Source of the DNA: CAZSLZ01 sp964607865
GTDB lineage: Bacteria > Vulcanimicrobiota > JAJTBE01 > CAZSLZ01
DNA: 26,486 bases
Reading direction: 5' to 3'
Assembly (NCBI GenBank): GCA_964607865.1
Contig: CAZSLZ010000030.1
Location: 1-26,486 of the forward strand
Shown here: piece by piece, positions 6,961-15,386 of the stretch
Position numbering within the stretch: position 1 is the first letter of the stretch
How the letters are laid out: each line of letters opens with the position of its first letter
Notes under the pieces: model-generated
Databases searched by the model: none
Told to the model about the DNA's origin: nothing
The model's input: the letters and a program-made list of their open reading frames with translations, nothing else
Position numbers and translations under genes: made by a program

Positions 6961-7797
6961 TTAACCTTGGTGTTCGATAAAACTATCAATAATTCTTGCT
7001 GTTTCTTTGGGAAATTGATACATAAGCCCGTGGCCTGCATGTTTTATTCTAACAAGCCATGAGTGGGGGATCTTTTCTGCCAGTAACAATGAATTCTGTG
7101 GTGGGGTCATAAGATCCTCGGTGCCAGTTAAAAGAAGTACGGGGTTTTCAACCTGGTTAATTCTCTGGAAGGTGCCTTTCCATTTTTCCAGTGCCTGGGT
7201 TTGTTTTTCTATATTATCGGGGTCGGTTTCTTCGAAGGGTATGGGGAAATAATCCATGGGGTTGGGGTGTTGTTGAAACCAATCCACGGGAAACATGAGC
7301 CCCAGTAATCTCTGCCCCTGTTCCATAAAGGAACCGCTGGTATCGGTCATTTTACTCAGAATTTTATCCGAAGGCATTATGCATTGATCACCGCCGCAGT
7401 CGGTGGCATAAAGAATTAATCTGTCAACTAATTCGGGAAAATGTAATATCATTTCCTGGGCAATATTGGTTCCCATGGACCACCCCAGAACATTAATTTT
7501 CTTGATGCCCAAGGCTTTCACAAGCCCAGCTGTATCTCGTGCGAACTGTTCCATGGAAAATTCTTTTTCACCCGCAGAGGTCATGCCCATTCCACGGTTA
7601 TCAAAAACTATAACCTGATTATCATTGGCAAGATTTTCAATAAATCCTGGAGCCCACATATCCATGGTGGCCCTGTAGCCGGTTATTAAAATAATCGGGT
7701 TTCTGTCATCAGGTTTTTCTCCGAATACCTCATAGGCGATTTCTATGTCACCAACTTTGATTTTTTTAATTTTATTTTCATCAACTATAGTTTTCAT
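6961..7797 (-). CDS. Alpha/beta-fold hydrolase
   Basis: A 278-residue cytoplasmic hydrolase of the alpha/beta family. The strand-loop start (VGDIEIAYEVFGE, then IILITGYRATMDMW with an oxyanion-hole region) is followed by the VFDNRGMGMTS turn and the nucleophile elbow GWSMG (Ser near residue 107). The charge-relay Asp is in LLLTGTEDLMTPP, and His in KHAGHGLMYQFP near the C-terminus. These three give a complete Ser-Asp-His triad. The family includes esterases, haloperoxidase-like proteins and C-C hydrolases; substrate cannot be told from sequence. Start ATG 7797 follows AAGGAGAAATC. The gene stands divergent to the IscU-like gene across an 89-base AT-rich gap that must contain both promoters, and it lies upstream of hydG. 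Confidence 0.85.
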   Translation of the reverse strand: MKTIVDENKIKKIKVGDIEIAYEVFGEKPDDRNPIILITGYRATMDMWAPGFIENLANDNQVIVFDNRGMGMTSAGEKEFSMEQFARDTAGLVKALGIKKINVLGWSMGTNIAQEMILHFPELVDRLILYATDCGGDQCIMPSDKILSKMTDTSGSFMEQGQRLLGLMFPVDWFQQHPNPMDYFPIPFEETDPDNIEKQTQALEKWKGTFQRINQVENPVLLLTGTEDLMTPPQNSLLLAEKIPHSWLVRIKHAGHGLMYQFPKETARIIDSFIEHQG

Positions 7798-7886
7798 GAT
7801 TTCTCCTTATTTAAAAAGGTTTAATTAAAGTGAAAAATAATATTAGTTATAATTAAATAAAATAATTAAAAATCCTGGAGGATCTT

Positions 7887-8327
7887 TTGAAGGAACCGAT
7901 TTATAATAAAAAAACTATGGACCATATTATCAACCCAAAAAACGGCTATGAAATGGAAAATCCTGATGGCTTAGCCCTGGTGGGGGATCCGGGTTGCGGA
8001 GATACTCTGAAATTGTATGTCAAAGTTGAAAATAATGTAATAACAGAAACTTCTTTTCAGGTGGTGGGGTGCGGGGCAGCTATAGCTTCCGCCAGCGCCA
8101 CCACTGTTTTGTTAAAAGGAAAAACCCTGGAAGAAGCCAGGAATATTACAAATCAACATATTGTTGATTTCCTCGGTGGTTTGCCACCGGAAAAAATTCA
8201 TTGTTCGGTAATGGCAAAACAGTCAATTGAAAAAGCTCTGGACGATTATAAATCTAAAATCGCAGCTTTATACGCAGGGCAGGATCATACCTATCCATTC
8301 TTGTTTGGAAATTCTGGCCAGTCCTAA
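7887..8327 (+). CDS. IscU/NifU-type Fe-S cluster scaffold protein
   Basis: A 146-residue scaffold for assembly of [2Fe-2S]/[4Fe-4S] clusters. Its ligand residues fall in the E. coli IscU positions: Cys37 and Asp39 in GDPGCGD, Cys62 in GCGAAIASAS, His105-Cys106 in KIHCSVMA. The Ala-Ile-Ala-Ser-Ser-like helix start is conserved. The protein ends with a ~15-residue tail beyond the usual end. The start is TTG 7887, supported by GGAGG seven bases upstream; no in-frame ATG comes early enough. Unlike isc, suf or nif operons, no cysteine desulfurase, A-type carrier or ferredoxin is adjacent. Its stop overlaps the stop of the convergent zinc-ribbon gene by four bases. It could serve hydrogenase or ferredoxin clusters, which is inference. 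Confidence 0.88.
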   Translation: MKEPIYNKKTMDHIINPKNGYEMENPDGLALVGDPGCGDTLKLYVKVENNVITETSFQVVGCGAAIASASATTVLLKGKTLEEARNITNQHIVDFLGGLPPEKIHCSVMAKQSIEKALDDYKSKIAALYAGQDHTYPFLFGNSGQS

Positions 8328-8821
8328 GCTAATTCATTGTTGGCGAGAGAAGTGCCAACCTCATCATATGTATTTATCAACTTCAAAGCCTGGTTTAACT
8401 TGTGGTTGCCTTCTTCTGCCATCATCAGGGCTTCTTCTATGTGTTCCGCCAGAATTTCTTCATTCAGCTGGTCTCTGGACAGAAAGTTTTCAATTATTTC
8501 AATAGCTTCAGTGTATAAACTCAAGCCCTCGAATGTTAAATCTTCCTGTTCCGCCACATATTCAAAAATATCATCAGGAATTTCAACTTCTTCAATTGCC
8601 TTAAAACTATTTTGCAGGTTAGTTTTGATTTTTTCAAGAAAAACCGTATAACTGGTTTTATCAGATACGCCATCCAGAAAATCTGTGGTTGCTTTGCGAA
8701 AGAGTTCAAAATTATCAATAATATAATCGGAATCTAACAGGTAGTTTTCAATCTTTTCAAAACATTGTTTGCAGAACAGGGCGGTTTCGGTATTTTCAAG
8801 ATTGCACTTTTTACACTGCAT
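8324..8821 (-). CDS. Zinc-ribbon-headed helical protein of unknown function
   Basis: A 165-residue acidic protein. The first ~22 residues hold a compact zinc ribbon of two CxxC pairs (MQCKKCNLENTETALFCKQC). The rest is predicted amphipathic helix rich in Glu, Ile and Leu with no membrane segment. Such layouts are common in uncharacterised proteins with helical scaffolds; no enzyme motif is visible. Start ATG 8821 is preceded by a CGAGGTAATAT stretch (moderate ribosome binding site), and it is transcribed away from the asparaginase gene. Its 3' end overlaps the IscU-like gene by four bases, in a convergent pair. I do not recognise a family. Confidence 0.65.
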   Translation of the reverse strand: MQCKKCNLENTETALFCKQCFEKIENYLLDSDYIIDNFELFRKATTDFLDGVSDKTSYTVFLEKIKTNLQNSFKAIEEVEIPDDIFEYVAEQEDLTFEGLSLYTEAIEIIENFLSRDQLNEEILAEHIEEALMMAEEGNHKLNQALKLINTYDEVGTSLANNELA

Positions 8822-8941
8822 ATATTACCTCGCTGAAATATTTGTATTTATATTATACTACAAATAAAGGGCAAATTCATTTTATTTATTGTTAATAGGA
8901 ATTAATTCTTATGAATAAAAAATAGAATAAGGAGGTATTAT

Positions 8942-10027
8942 ATGAAAAAGAAATTTATTCTGCTTTCTGTTTTTTTTATTCTGCTTTCTTCTTTAGTGAA
9001 TGCCGCGGAAAAGCCCGTAGTTTTTGTAGTTTCCACCGGAGGTACTATAGCATCTGTAAATACTGAAGAAGGCTATAAGCCCGGAATCATGGCTGATGAA
9101 TTGGTCAAAATGGTACCGGAAATCAGAAAACATGCTGATTTGAAATCAAAAGAACTTTTCAGTCTTGACTCAACAAATTTTTGTCCTGCAGATTGGGTAA
9201 CTCTGGCTGAAGAGATTGAAGAAATTTGCCAGCAAAACCCCGACGGTATAGTTATTACTCACGGAACCGATACTATGGCTTACACCGCATCTATGCTCAG
9301 TTTTATGATTGAAAATCCGCCTTGCCCCATTATTTTGACAGGCTCTCAAATTCCCATGGCAGAAAAGGGGTCCGACGGCCCCGATAACTTGCTGAATTCA
9401 GTTCAATTTGCAGCATATGGCCCAACGGGTATTTATATAGTTTTTAACGGAAAAATTATTCATGGTGTGAATTCCAGCAAATTCTATACTTCAAGAAAAA
9501 ACGCTTTTGTCAGTGTCAATCGCAAACCGGCAGGCAGATTTTTACCTTATTCAGATATTTCAACGAATTCCGTAAAGGTAAAAAAAATTGACTGGCCCGG
9601 AAGGAAAAAGGGTAATTCAGTTTTTAATACCAGAATCAGTGATAGGGTACTGATGGTAAGAATTACCCCTGGTTTTAAACCCCAATGGCTTGAAGAATTC
9701 TGCAATCCCGATGAAGTTGATGGGATTATTCTGCTGGGTTACGGCCTGGGAGGGGTTCCCAACAGGGAGCCCCTGAATTTATTGCCTGTGATTGAAAAAT
9801 TTATAGATAAGCAAATACCAGTTGTGGTATTAAGCCAGTGCCCTTATGAAGCCCCAGATTTGAAAGTCTATGAGGTTGGACTCAAGGCCCTGAAAATGGG
9901 AGTGATTCCCGGCGGAAAAATGACCAAGGAAGCTGCCTTGACAAAGTTAATGTGGGTTCTGGGGCAAACCCGGGATATGAAACGTATAAAACAGATGATG
10001 ACCGAAAACCTGAGAGGTGAATTATAA
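8942..10027 (+). CDS. Secreted L-asparaginase
   Basis: Asparaginase/glutaminase-family amidohydrolase, 361 residues, which deaminates L-asparagine to aspartate and ammonia. An N-terminal signal peptide (MKKKFILLSVFFILLSSLVN, then Ala-Ala) with a likely cut after residue ~21 places it in the periplasm or outside. Catalytic Thr35 lies in STGGTIAS, the second motif ITHGTDTMAYTA has Thr109-Asp110, and Lys142 is in EKGSDGPDN. The C-terminal part holds GYGLGGVPNREP. ATG 8942 has a strong AAGGAGG site. It ends two bases before the convergent cheB stop and is divergent from the zinc-ribbon gene across a 120-base gap. Type II (ansB-like) by location, but I leave the symbol empty because the sequence also resembles other secreted asparaginase groups. 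Confidence 0.9.
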   Translation: MKKKFILLSVFFILLSSLVNAAEKPVVFVVSTGGTIASVNTEEGYKPGIMADELVKMVPEIRKHADLKSKELFSLDSTNFCPADWVTLAEEIEEICQQNPDGIVITHGTDTMAYTASMLSFMIENPPCPIILTGSQIPMAEKGSDGPDNLLNSVQFAAYGPTGIYIVFNGKIIHGVNSSKFYTSRKNAFVSVNRKPAGRFLPYSDISTNSVKVKKIDWPGRKKGNSVFNTRISDRVLMVRITPGFKPQWLEEFCNPDEVDGIILLGYGLGGVPNREPLNLLPVIEKFIDKQIPVVVLSQCPYEAPDLKVYEVGLKALKMGVIPGGKMTKEAALTKLMWVLGQTRDMKRIKQMMTENLRGEL

Positions 10028-10029
10028 GC

Positions 10030-11109
10030 CTAGCTGTTGTAAAGCATCAGGACTTTCTGAGCTATATTTTCCAGGGGTAGTATGAAATCTACTGACCCTG
10101 TTTTTATTGCTTCCTTGGGCATTCCAAAAACCACACAGGTTTCTTCATTTTGGGCAATAGTTGTTGCCCCGGCTTCTTTCATCTCCTGTAACCCTTTTGC
10201 TCCGTCATCACCCATTCCGGTCATGATTACTCCGATGGCATTTTTACCTGCGTGGTAAGCTGTGGAGCGGAAAAGTACATCTACCGATGGCCTGTGGCGG
10301 TTTACCAGTGGGCCTTCTTTAATATCCACATAATAACGGGCTCCGCTTCGTTTAAGAATCATATGTTTATTTCCGGGGGCAATCAAAGCTGAGCCCCGGT
10401 TGACGGTGTCATTATTTTCTGCTTCTTTTACAGTCATCTGGCAGATTTCGTTAAGCCTCTGGGCAAAAGACGATGTGAATTTTTCTGGCATATGCTGAAC
10501 GATAACAATTCCCGGAGCATCTGGAGGCATGCTTTGCAGAAAAGTTCGCAAAGCTTCTGTTCCTCCTGTTGAAGCTCCCACTGCAACTACTTTTTCTGTT
10601 GTCTGGGCCATTGCGTTATTTCTACGTTTGGCTATAACCGCATCTGCGGTCAGTTTGGGGGGAACTTTTCGATCGATAGTTTTGGAAAGCCGTTTTATGC
10701 GTGCCATAGCTGCAGATTTTACCGTATCGCAAATCTTTATTTTAGATTCCAGTAAAAATTGCTTTGTTCCCAGTTTGGGTTTTTCAATTATATCCACAGC
10801 TCCGAATTCCAGGGCTTTGAGCGCAGTTTCTGAACCTTTTTCAGTAAGGCTGGAGCACATAACCACAGGGATGGGATGCTGGTGCATAATTTTTTTTAGA
10901 AAAGTTATGCCGTCCATTTTGGGCATTTCCACATCCAGAGTGATTACATCAGGAACTTCCTTTCGAATTTTCTGAGCTGCGGCGTAAGGTTCGGAAGCAG
11001 TGGCCATAACTCTGATTTCCGGGTCTTCTTCAAGAATTTCAGACAAAGTCTGTCGTACGATGGCAGAGTCGTCCACAATCAAAACCGATATATTTTTTCC
11101 AATTCGCAT
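10030..11109 (-). CDS. cheB: Chemotaxis response regulator protein-glutamate methylesterase
   Basis: CheB of 359 residues, which removes methyl groups from (and deamidates) chemoreceptors when phosphorylated. The receiver domain (residues 1-~125) has the acidic pair 13-14, the phospho-acceptor Asp59 in ITLDVEMP, Ser/Thr at ~86 and Lys110. A linker to ~170 leads to the methylesterase domain with Ser180 (GASTGG), His206 (VQHMP) and Asp301/302 (MGMGDDG). ATG 11109 follows AAGGAGAAATA. It is the last gene of the seven-gene operon, nine bases after cheD. Its targets in this operon include only the MCP-like protein, whose adaptation region looks degenerate; membrane receptors must be elsewhere. Confidence 0.95.
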   Translation of the reverse strand: MRIGKNISVLIVDDSAIVRQTLSEILEEDPEIRVMATASEPYAAAQKIRKEVPDVITLDVEMPKMDGITFLKKIMHQHPIPVVMCSSLTEKGSETALKALEFGAVDIIEKPKLGTKQFLLESKIKICDTVKSAAMARIKRLSKTIDRKVPPKLTADAVIAKRRNNAMAQTTEKVVAVGASTGGTEALRTFLQSMPPDAPGIVIVQHMPEKFTSSFAQRLNEICQMTVKEAENNDTVNRGSALIAPGNKHMILKRSGARYYVDIKEGPLVNRHRPSVDVLFRSTAYHAGKNAIGVIMTGMGDDGAKGLQEMKEAGATTIAQNEETCVVFGMPKEAIKTGSVDFILPLENIAQKVLMLYNS

Positions 11110-11118
11110 TATTTCTCC

Positions 11119-11640
11119 TTAAATGTGGGTATAAATGACGGTTTTTCTAATTTTTTTTACAAAAACTTCACCGGTACCGGTTTTAAAAACCAGTTTTCTG
11201 CCTTGGCTGCCTCCTGTATCTCTAGCCTTCAGCAGTATCCCCCGGCCTTTAAGAACCGATATCGAAGCGTTGATATTTTTTGTTCCCACTGTGGTATCAT
11301 GTTGGAGTGTATTTTCCAGGACATCAGCTCCACCGAATAATTTTACTTCAAGCCTTTTAAAGGGAATTTTAAATCTCTCATAAAGGTCTGACATATATTC
11401 AATTGTAGGCTGGGCATATTTAAACGTATGATTTGTCAACATTTTGCCAAATATTTCCTCATGAATTCCCGGAGGAACAAGGCTTGACTTATCGGGCATT
11501 TCCGGGAGAACTGCATGACAAATTGCCGATAATTTTGTCAATGGGTCATGCATTGTAATGGAAATACAAGACCCCAGAATTGTTCTCATAACTGTGGGCT
11601 TTTTGCAGATAAAAAGCTCACCGGGCTTTAAATATAACAT
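11119..11640 (-). CDS. cheD: Chemoreceptor glutamine deamidase CheD
   Basis: A 173-residue CheD, which deamidates receptor glutamines and can bind CheY-P phosphatase CheC in other bacteria. Catalytic Cys25 lies in the family motif TILGSCISI and the His in the next strand (CHAVLPE); the threonine near -5 completes the usual Thr-Cys-His set. The rest shows the family beta core (LFGGADVL..., GRKLVFKTGTGEVFV). Start ATG 11640 has only a weak AGAAAG site, so it may depend on coupling to cheR 12 bases upstream. It is followed by cheB after nine bases. No CheC or CheX is present in the operon. Confidence 0.93.
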   Translation of the reverse strand: MLYLKPGELFICKKPTVMRTILGSCISITMHDPLTKLSAICHAVLPEMPDKSSLVPPGIHEEIFGKMLTNHTFKYAQPTIEYMSDLYERFKIPFKRLEVKLFGGADVLENTLQHDTTVGTKNINASISVLKGRGILLKARDTGGSQGRKLVFKTGTGEVFVKKIRKTVIYTHI

Positions 11641-11652
11641 TTTATTTTCTTT

Positions 11653-12534
11653 CTAGAATTTTCTGTAAATTGTCGGCGCAACCTGTTTAAATGGAGTGTC
11701 CATACCATTCAGGGTTTCAGAGTGTCCCAGAAAAAGATATCCCCCTGGTGCAAGATGAGTATAATAGTTCATCAATAACTTTTCCTGTGTTGGCCTGTCA
11801 AAATAAATGATTACATTTCTGCAGAAAATTACGTCAAATGGTTCTTTAAAATCAAAGGCCCGGTCCATAAGGTTTAGCCTGGAAAAAGTTACAGGTTTGC
11901 GGGCAACTGAATTGATTTTCACCATTTTCTTGCCGGGATCCTTGCTTTTTAATAAATATTTTTTCTTCAAAGGCAGGGGAATGGGTTCAACTTTATTTAA
12001 AGGATAAACTGCATTGTGTGCCATTTTTAAAACACCGGTGGAAATATCAGTGGCCAATATTTCAAAAGAAAACAGAAATTTCTGTTCGCAGAATTCATTC
12101 AATACGATAGATAAAGTATAAGGCTCCTCTCCTGTTGAACAACCGGCGCTCCATATGGCTATCTTTTTTCTTATGCTGAACAGCCGGGAGTTTAACAGCT
12201 CGGGCAAAGCATTGCTGGTAAGATATTCGAAATGTTTGGGCTCCCGGAAAAAATCAGTTTTGTTGGTAGTAACAACATTTATCATTTCCACCAACTCGTC
12301 ATTGCCTTCCTTTGTCTGGAATACGAAATCATAATAATCTTTAAAAGATTTCATACTCAGTTTTCGTAACCGTTTCTGTAACCGTGACTGTAGCATAACC
12401 TTCTTGGAAATTGGCAGTTTTATGCCGAATTCACGATGAATGTAATTGCTGAATTTATAAAACAGGCTGTCATTCATTTTCACATTGCTGAGAGTATCCT
12501 GGTCAGATACATAACTGTAAAGGTTTGAAGCCAT
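11653..12534 (-). CDS. cheR: Chemotaxis protein methyltransferase
   Basis: SAM-dependent glutamate methyltransferase of receptors, 293 residues. A CheR N-terminal helical domain (residues ~20-95, ending 'EMINVVTTNKTDFFREPKHFEYL') is followed by the methyltransferase Rossmann fold with the SAM-binding 'WSAGCSTGEEPYTLS' motif, the 'LATDISTGVLKMA' acidic loop and 'IFCRNVIIYFDRPTQEKLL'. All family landmarks are present. No C-terminal TPR extension is seen. ATG 12534 follows the cheA stop after one base, using a GGAG within the end of cheA, so it is translationally coupled. Confidence 0.95.
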   Translation of the reverse strand: MASNLYSYVSDQDTLSNVKMNDSLFYKFSNYIHREFGIKLPISKKVMLQSRLQKRLRKLSMKSFKDYYDFVFQTKEGNDELVEMINVVTTNKTDFFREPKHFEYLTSNALPELLNSRLFSIRKKIAIWSAGCSTGEEPYTLSIVLNEFCEQKFLFSFEILATDISTGVLKMAHNAVYPLNKVEPIPLPLKKKYLLKSKDPGKKMVKINSVARKPVTFSRLNLMDRAFDFKEPFDVIFCRNVIIYFDRPTQEKLLMNYYTHLAPGGYLFLGHSETLNGMDTPFKQVAPTIYRKF

Positions 12535-12535
12535 A

Positions 12536-14659
12536 TTACTTCACTCCGTTGAAAGTATTCTTTATCCAGTCCAGTTCTTCGTATTCAGCTTCCCTTATCA
12601 GGTTGACTATGTCCAGAATTAAGGCTACAGTTCCATCGCCCAGAATTGTTGCTCCTGAAATTGAATTAATATTTTTATAGACAGTCCCCAGGGTTTTTAC
12701 CACAGTCTGATGCTCTCCCACTACTTCGTCTACAACTAGCCCTATTCTATGATTATTGTGGTTTGTTATAACTATTTGTTCTATTGGTGGCCTTTCTTTG
12801 CTGAAATCAAAGTACTCCCTTAACCTTACGTAAGGAACCAGTTCTTCCCGCACTTCAATCAAATGCCGCCCATTGGAATTTTTTATATCCCTTTTGGTTA
12901 ACTCCACACACTCTTCTACGGAATAGAGAGGAATGACATAGAATGAATCGTTGATTTTTACAAGTAAACCCTCTATTATTGCCAGTGTAAGGGGTAATTT
13001 AAGGGTAATTATGGTCCCTCTGCCTTTCTCACTTTCAATAATTATGTTGCCTTTAAGCTGATCTATGCATTTCTTGACCACATCCATACCTACTCCCCGG
13101 CCCGAGATATTGGTAACCTTGCTGGAGGTGGAAAAACCCGGCTGTAAAATCAAACTGAAAATTTCTTTTCTGGAAAGTTCAGCATCCGGTGAAATAAGTT
13201 GCTTTTGAACAGCCTTATTGAAAATTGCTTTTTCATCCAGCCCCTGGCCGTCGTCACGGATTTCTATCATGACATCGGCGCCGGATTGGAAAGCTGAGAG
13301 CTCGATACACCCTGCCCTGGGCTTGCCTTTTGCAACCCGCTCTTCCGGGGTTTCCAGCCCATGGTCAATACTGTTTCTAATGAGGTGAACCAATGGGTCA
13401 TTGAGTTTTTCGATAACGTTCTTATCCAGCTCGGTATCTCCGCCAAAGGTGTAAAGATTGATTTCCTTGTTGAGATCTCTGGAAAGGTCACGGACCAGGC
13501 GTTTAAACTTGCTGAAAGAAGTTTCAATGGGAACCATCCTGATATTCAGGGTACTGTCCCGCAGTTCTATGGTCAGCCGCTCAACTTCTTCAGCTATATA
13601 TTCCAACTCGGGTTGGTTCTTATTGGCGGCGTATTGGCTGAGCCGGGCCTGGGCTATTACAATTTCTCCCACCAGGTTTATCAGTTTGTCAAGCTTGTCA
13701 GAAGAAACCCTGATGTTGGATGTTGTCTCCTCCTGGTTTCTGCGGGCCCGCAATTCCCTGATTGTTTTCTGTTCTTCCAGTGCCGAGGTGATCTTTTCCT
13801 TGGAAACAACCCCCTTGTTAATAAGAATTTCACCGACGGGTTTTTGTTCTCTTAAGGCATTATCTATGTCTTCTTCAGATATATCGCCCCGCTCGGATAA
13901 GATTTTACCCAGGGGTTTATACTCTTCTTCAGAAAGTATATCCGAATCTTCGTCAATAACTTCGATGGTTATTTTGGCGCTGTCATCAACAAATATGAAT
14001 ACATCTTCAATATCTTCCCGGCTGACCTGGCCGGCAAGAATTATATCCCACTGAATATAAGACTTCACGGGGTCCATCTCTTCAAAGTCGGGTATGTTTT
14101 CAATATTGTTGTAAACCTTGCATTCCCCCAGTTCTTGTAATTCTTCAAGCAGGTAAATCGGGTTGGTTCTATTAAATAACTTATCTTCATCAGGAGTAAA
14201 ACGGATTCTATCTACCTTATTTGTAACTGGAGAAGCAATTAATTCTTCTTCTCTGAACTCGGGGCTTGATAAATCGGGAATTAAACCTTTAAAAGCCTGG
14301 ATGATTTTCTGGTTCAGTTCATCGGAAACCGGAATACCGTAAACTGCCTCATCCAGCATAGCTTTTATCTGATCTTTTGCAGCCAGGCTTAAATCAATAA
14401 CCGACTTATTTATTTGAACCTTACCGTTACGAACAAGATCATAAAAAGTTTCTATATCGTGGGTGAAATCTGCGATATTATCAAATTCAAACATGGCGCC
14501 TGACCCTTTGATGGTGTGCATGGCACGGAATACCTGGGCAATTATGTCCAGATCCTCCGGGTTCTCTTCCAGCTCCAGCAAAGATTCTTCCAGTTTTGTC
14601 AATAACTCGGTAGCTTCTTCAATATACGCTTTTTTATTTACATCTAATTCCAATTGCAT
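12536..14659 (-). CDS. cheA: Chemotaxis sensor kinase CheA with MshEN-like repeats
   Basis: CheA, 707 residues. The Hpt (P1) domain is at 1-~110 with phospho-accepting His48 (RAMHTIKGSG). A P2-like region at ~165-235 contains 'NPIYLLEELQELGECKV' and 'WDIILAG'. Residues 250-298 hold two tandem copies of an MshEN-like repeat (LGKILSERGDI.., then GEILINKGVV..ALEEQK), seen in some CheA proteins and in pilus ATPases. P3 dimerisation follows at ~315-380 (SSDKLDKLINLVGEIV), then P4 kinase with the N-box HLIRNSIDHGLE and G-boxes DDGQGL and GRGVGMD, and a CheW-like P5 at the C-terminus. The ATG at 14659 abuts AGGAGG with no gap. The in-frame TTG at 14653 has the ideal six-base spacing and is the likelier start. 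Confidence 0.95.
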   Translation of the reverse strand: MQLELDVNKKAYIEEATELLTKLEESLLELEENPEDLDIIAQVFRAMHTIKGSGAMFEFDNIADFTHDIETFYDLVRNGKVQINKSVIDLSLAAKDQIKAMLDEAVYGIPVSDELNQKIIQAFKGLIPDLSSPEFREEELIASPVTNKVDRIRFTPDEDKLFNRTNPIYLLEELQELGECKVYNNIENIPDFEEMDPVKSYIQWDIILAGQVSREDIEDVFIFVDDSAKITIEVIDEDSDILSEEEYKPLGKILSERGDISEEDIDNALREQKPVGEILINKGVVSKEKITSALEEQKTIRELRARRNQEETTSNIRVSSDKLDKLINLVGEIVIAQARLSQYAANKNQPELEYIAEEVERLTIELRDSTLNIRMVPIETSFSKFKRLVRDLSRDLNKEINLYTFGGDTELDKNVIEKLNDPLVHLIRNSIDHGLETPEERVAKGKPRAGCIELSAFQSGADVMIEIRDDGQGLDEKAIFNKAVQKQLISPDAELSRKEIFSLILQPGFSTSSKVTNISGRGVGMDVVKKCIDQLKGNIIIESEKGRGTIITLKLPLTLAIIEGLLVKINDSFYVIPLYSVEECVELTKRDIKNSNGRHLIEVREELVPYVRLREYFDFSKERPPIEQIVITNHNNHRIGLVVDEVVGEHQTVVKTLGTVYKNINSISGATILGDGTVALILDIVNLIREAEYEELDWIKNTFNGVK

Positions 14660-14668
14660 CCTCCTGGC

Positions 14669-15031
14669 TTATCTAATTACTTTCTTTACAACCTTTATAA
14701 GTTGAGCCGGTTTGAAGGGCTTTACAATCCAGCCGGTGGCACCAGCTTTCTTCCCTTCGTCTTTTTTACCAGCCTGAGACTCAGTGGTAAGCATTATGAT
14801 GGGAGTAAACTTGAATTTTGGCATGGCGCGGATTTTTTTTATTAACCCGATTCCATCCATGTTGGGCATGTTAAGGTCGGTAATAACCAGGCTGACACTA
14901 CTGCTGTTAATCTTGTTAAGAGCGTCTTTTCCATCAACTGCCTGGATAACTTCAAACCCTTCTTTTTTCAAGGTAAAAGATACCATCTGCCTTACACTTG
15001 CAGAATCATCAACGGTCATTATCTTACTCAT
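14669..15031 (-). CDS. cheY: Chemotaxis response regulator CheY
   Basis: Single-domain receiver of 120 residues. The acidic pair Asp8-Asp9, phospho-acceptor Asp52 (VITDLNMPNMDG), Thr at ~82 (IIMLTTES) and Lys near 104 (IVKPFKP) are all present, so it should be phosphorylatable. It is the output regulator of the CheA encoded nine bases downstream. Start ATG 15031 follows GGGGGAGGAATTAA and overlaps the end of the STAS gene by eight bases. Target could be a flagellar switch or a pilus motor; pilus genes lie ~3 kb away while no flagellar gene is visible. Confidence 0.95.
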   Translation of the reverse strand: MSKIMTVDDSASVRQMVSFTLKKEGFEVIQAVDGKDALNKINSSSVSLVITDLNMPNMDGIGLIKKIRAMPKFKFTPIIMLTTESQAGKKDEGKKAGATGWIVKPFKPAQLIKVVKKVIR

Positions 15032-15374
15032 TTAATTCCTCCCCCGACCAGATGCAATTTTGTTCAGGTATTTTAGAACATGATTTCTTATCTGAAAACC
15101 CCGCAGTTTCGGTTATCTTTTTGATGGCTTCAGGAATATCGCCTTTTATTTTTAAAATGACATCATTTGAATTACAATGATGATGGAAAGCGCAAATAAC
15201 CTGGTAAAAGGTTAAATCTACATTTTCAAGTTGATCCACATTTAACTCAATATTGCTGAACTTTGCTGTCTGGCCAAGCAGTTCTTTCTTAAACTCACCT
15301 ATATTCTGTATGGTTATTTCCCCTTCCAGGGAAACCAATGCTTTTTTCTTATTTCTGGAAATCACATTTATCAT
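15024..15374 (-). CDS. STAS-domain protein of the che operon
   Basis: A 116-residue STAS domain, the anti-anti-sigma fold. The strand 'KKKALVSLEGEITIQNIGEF' opens the domain, then the helix and 'NIELNVDQLENVDLTFYQVICAF', where the phosphorylatable serine of SpoIIAA-type proteins is absent (the local residues are V-D-L-T-F). That is typical of STAS proteins in chemotaxis operons, which act by docking rather than phosphorylation; this comparison is from recalled family knowledge. It sits between the MCP-like gene and cheY. Two Cys pairs near the C-terminus (residues ~95-107) are unusual. Start ATG 15374 follows a weak GGTTGGTAAATT. Role in the signalling complex unknown. Confidence 0.8.
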   Translation of the reverse strand: MINVISRNKKKALVSLEGEITIQNIGEFKKELLGQTAKFSNIELNVDQLENVDLTFYQVICAFHHHCNSNDVILKIKGDIPEAIKKITETAGFSDKKSCSKIPEQNCIWSGEELNE

Positions 15375-15386
15375 AATTTACCAACC

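Noticed and set aside
13267..14054. Long frames opposite to cheA and similar antisense frames elsewhere
   Set aside because: They overlap genes with clear domain motifs, have no ribosome binding site and low-complexity Ser/Leu composition typical of antisense shadows.
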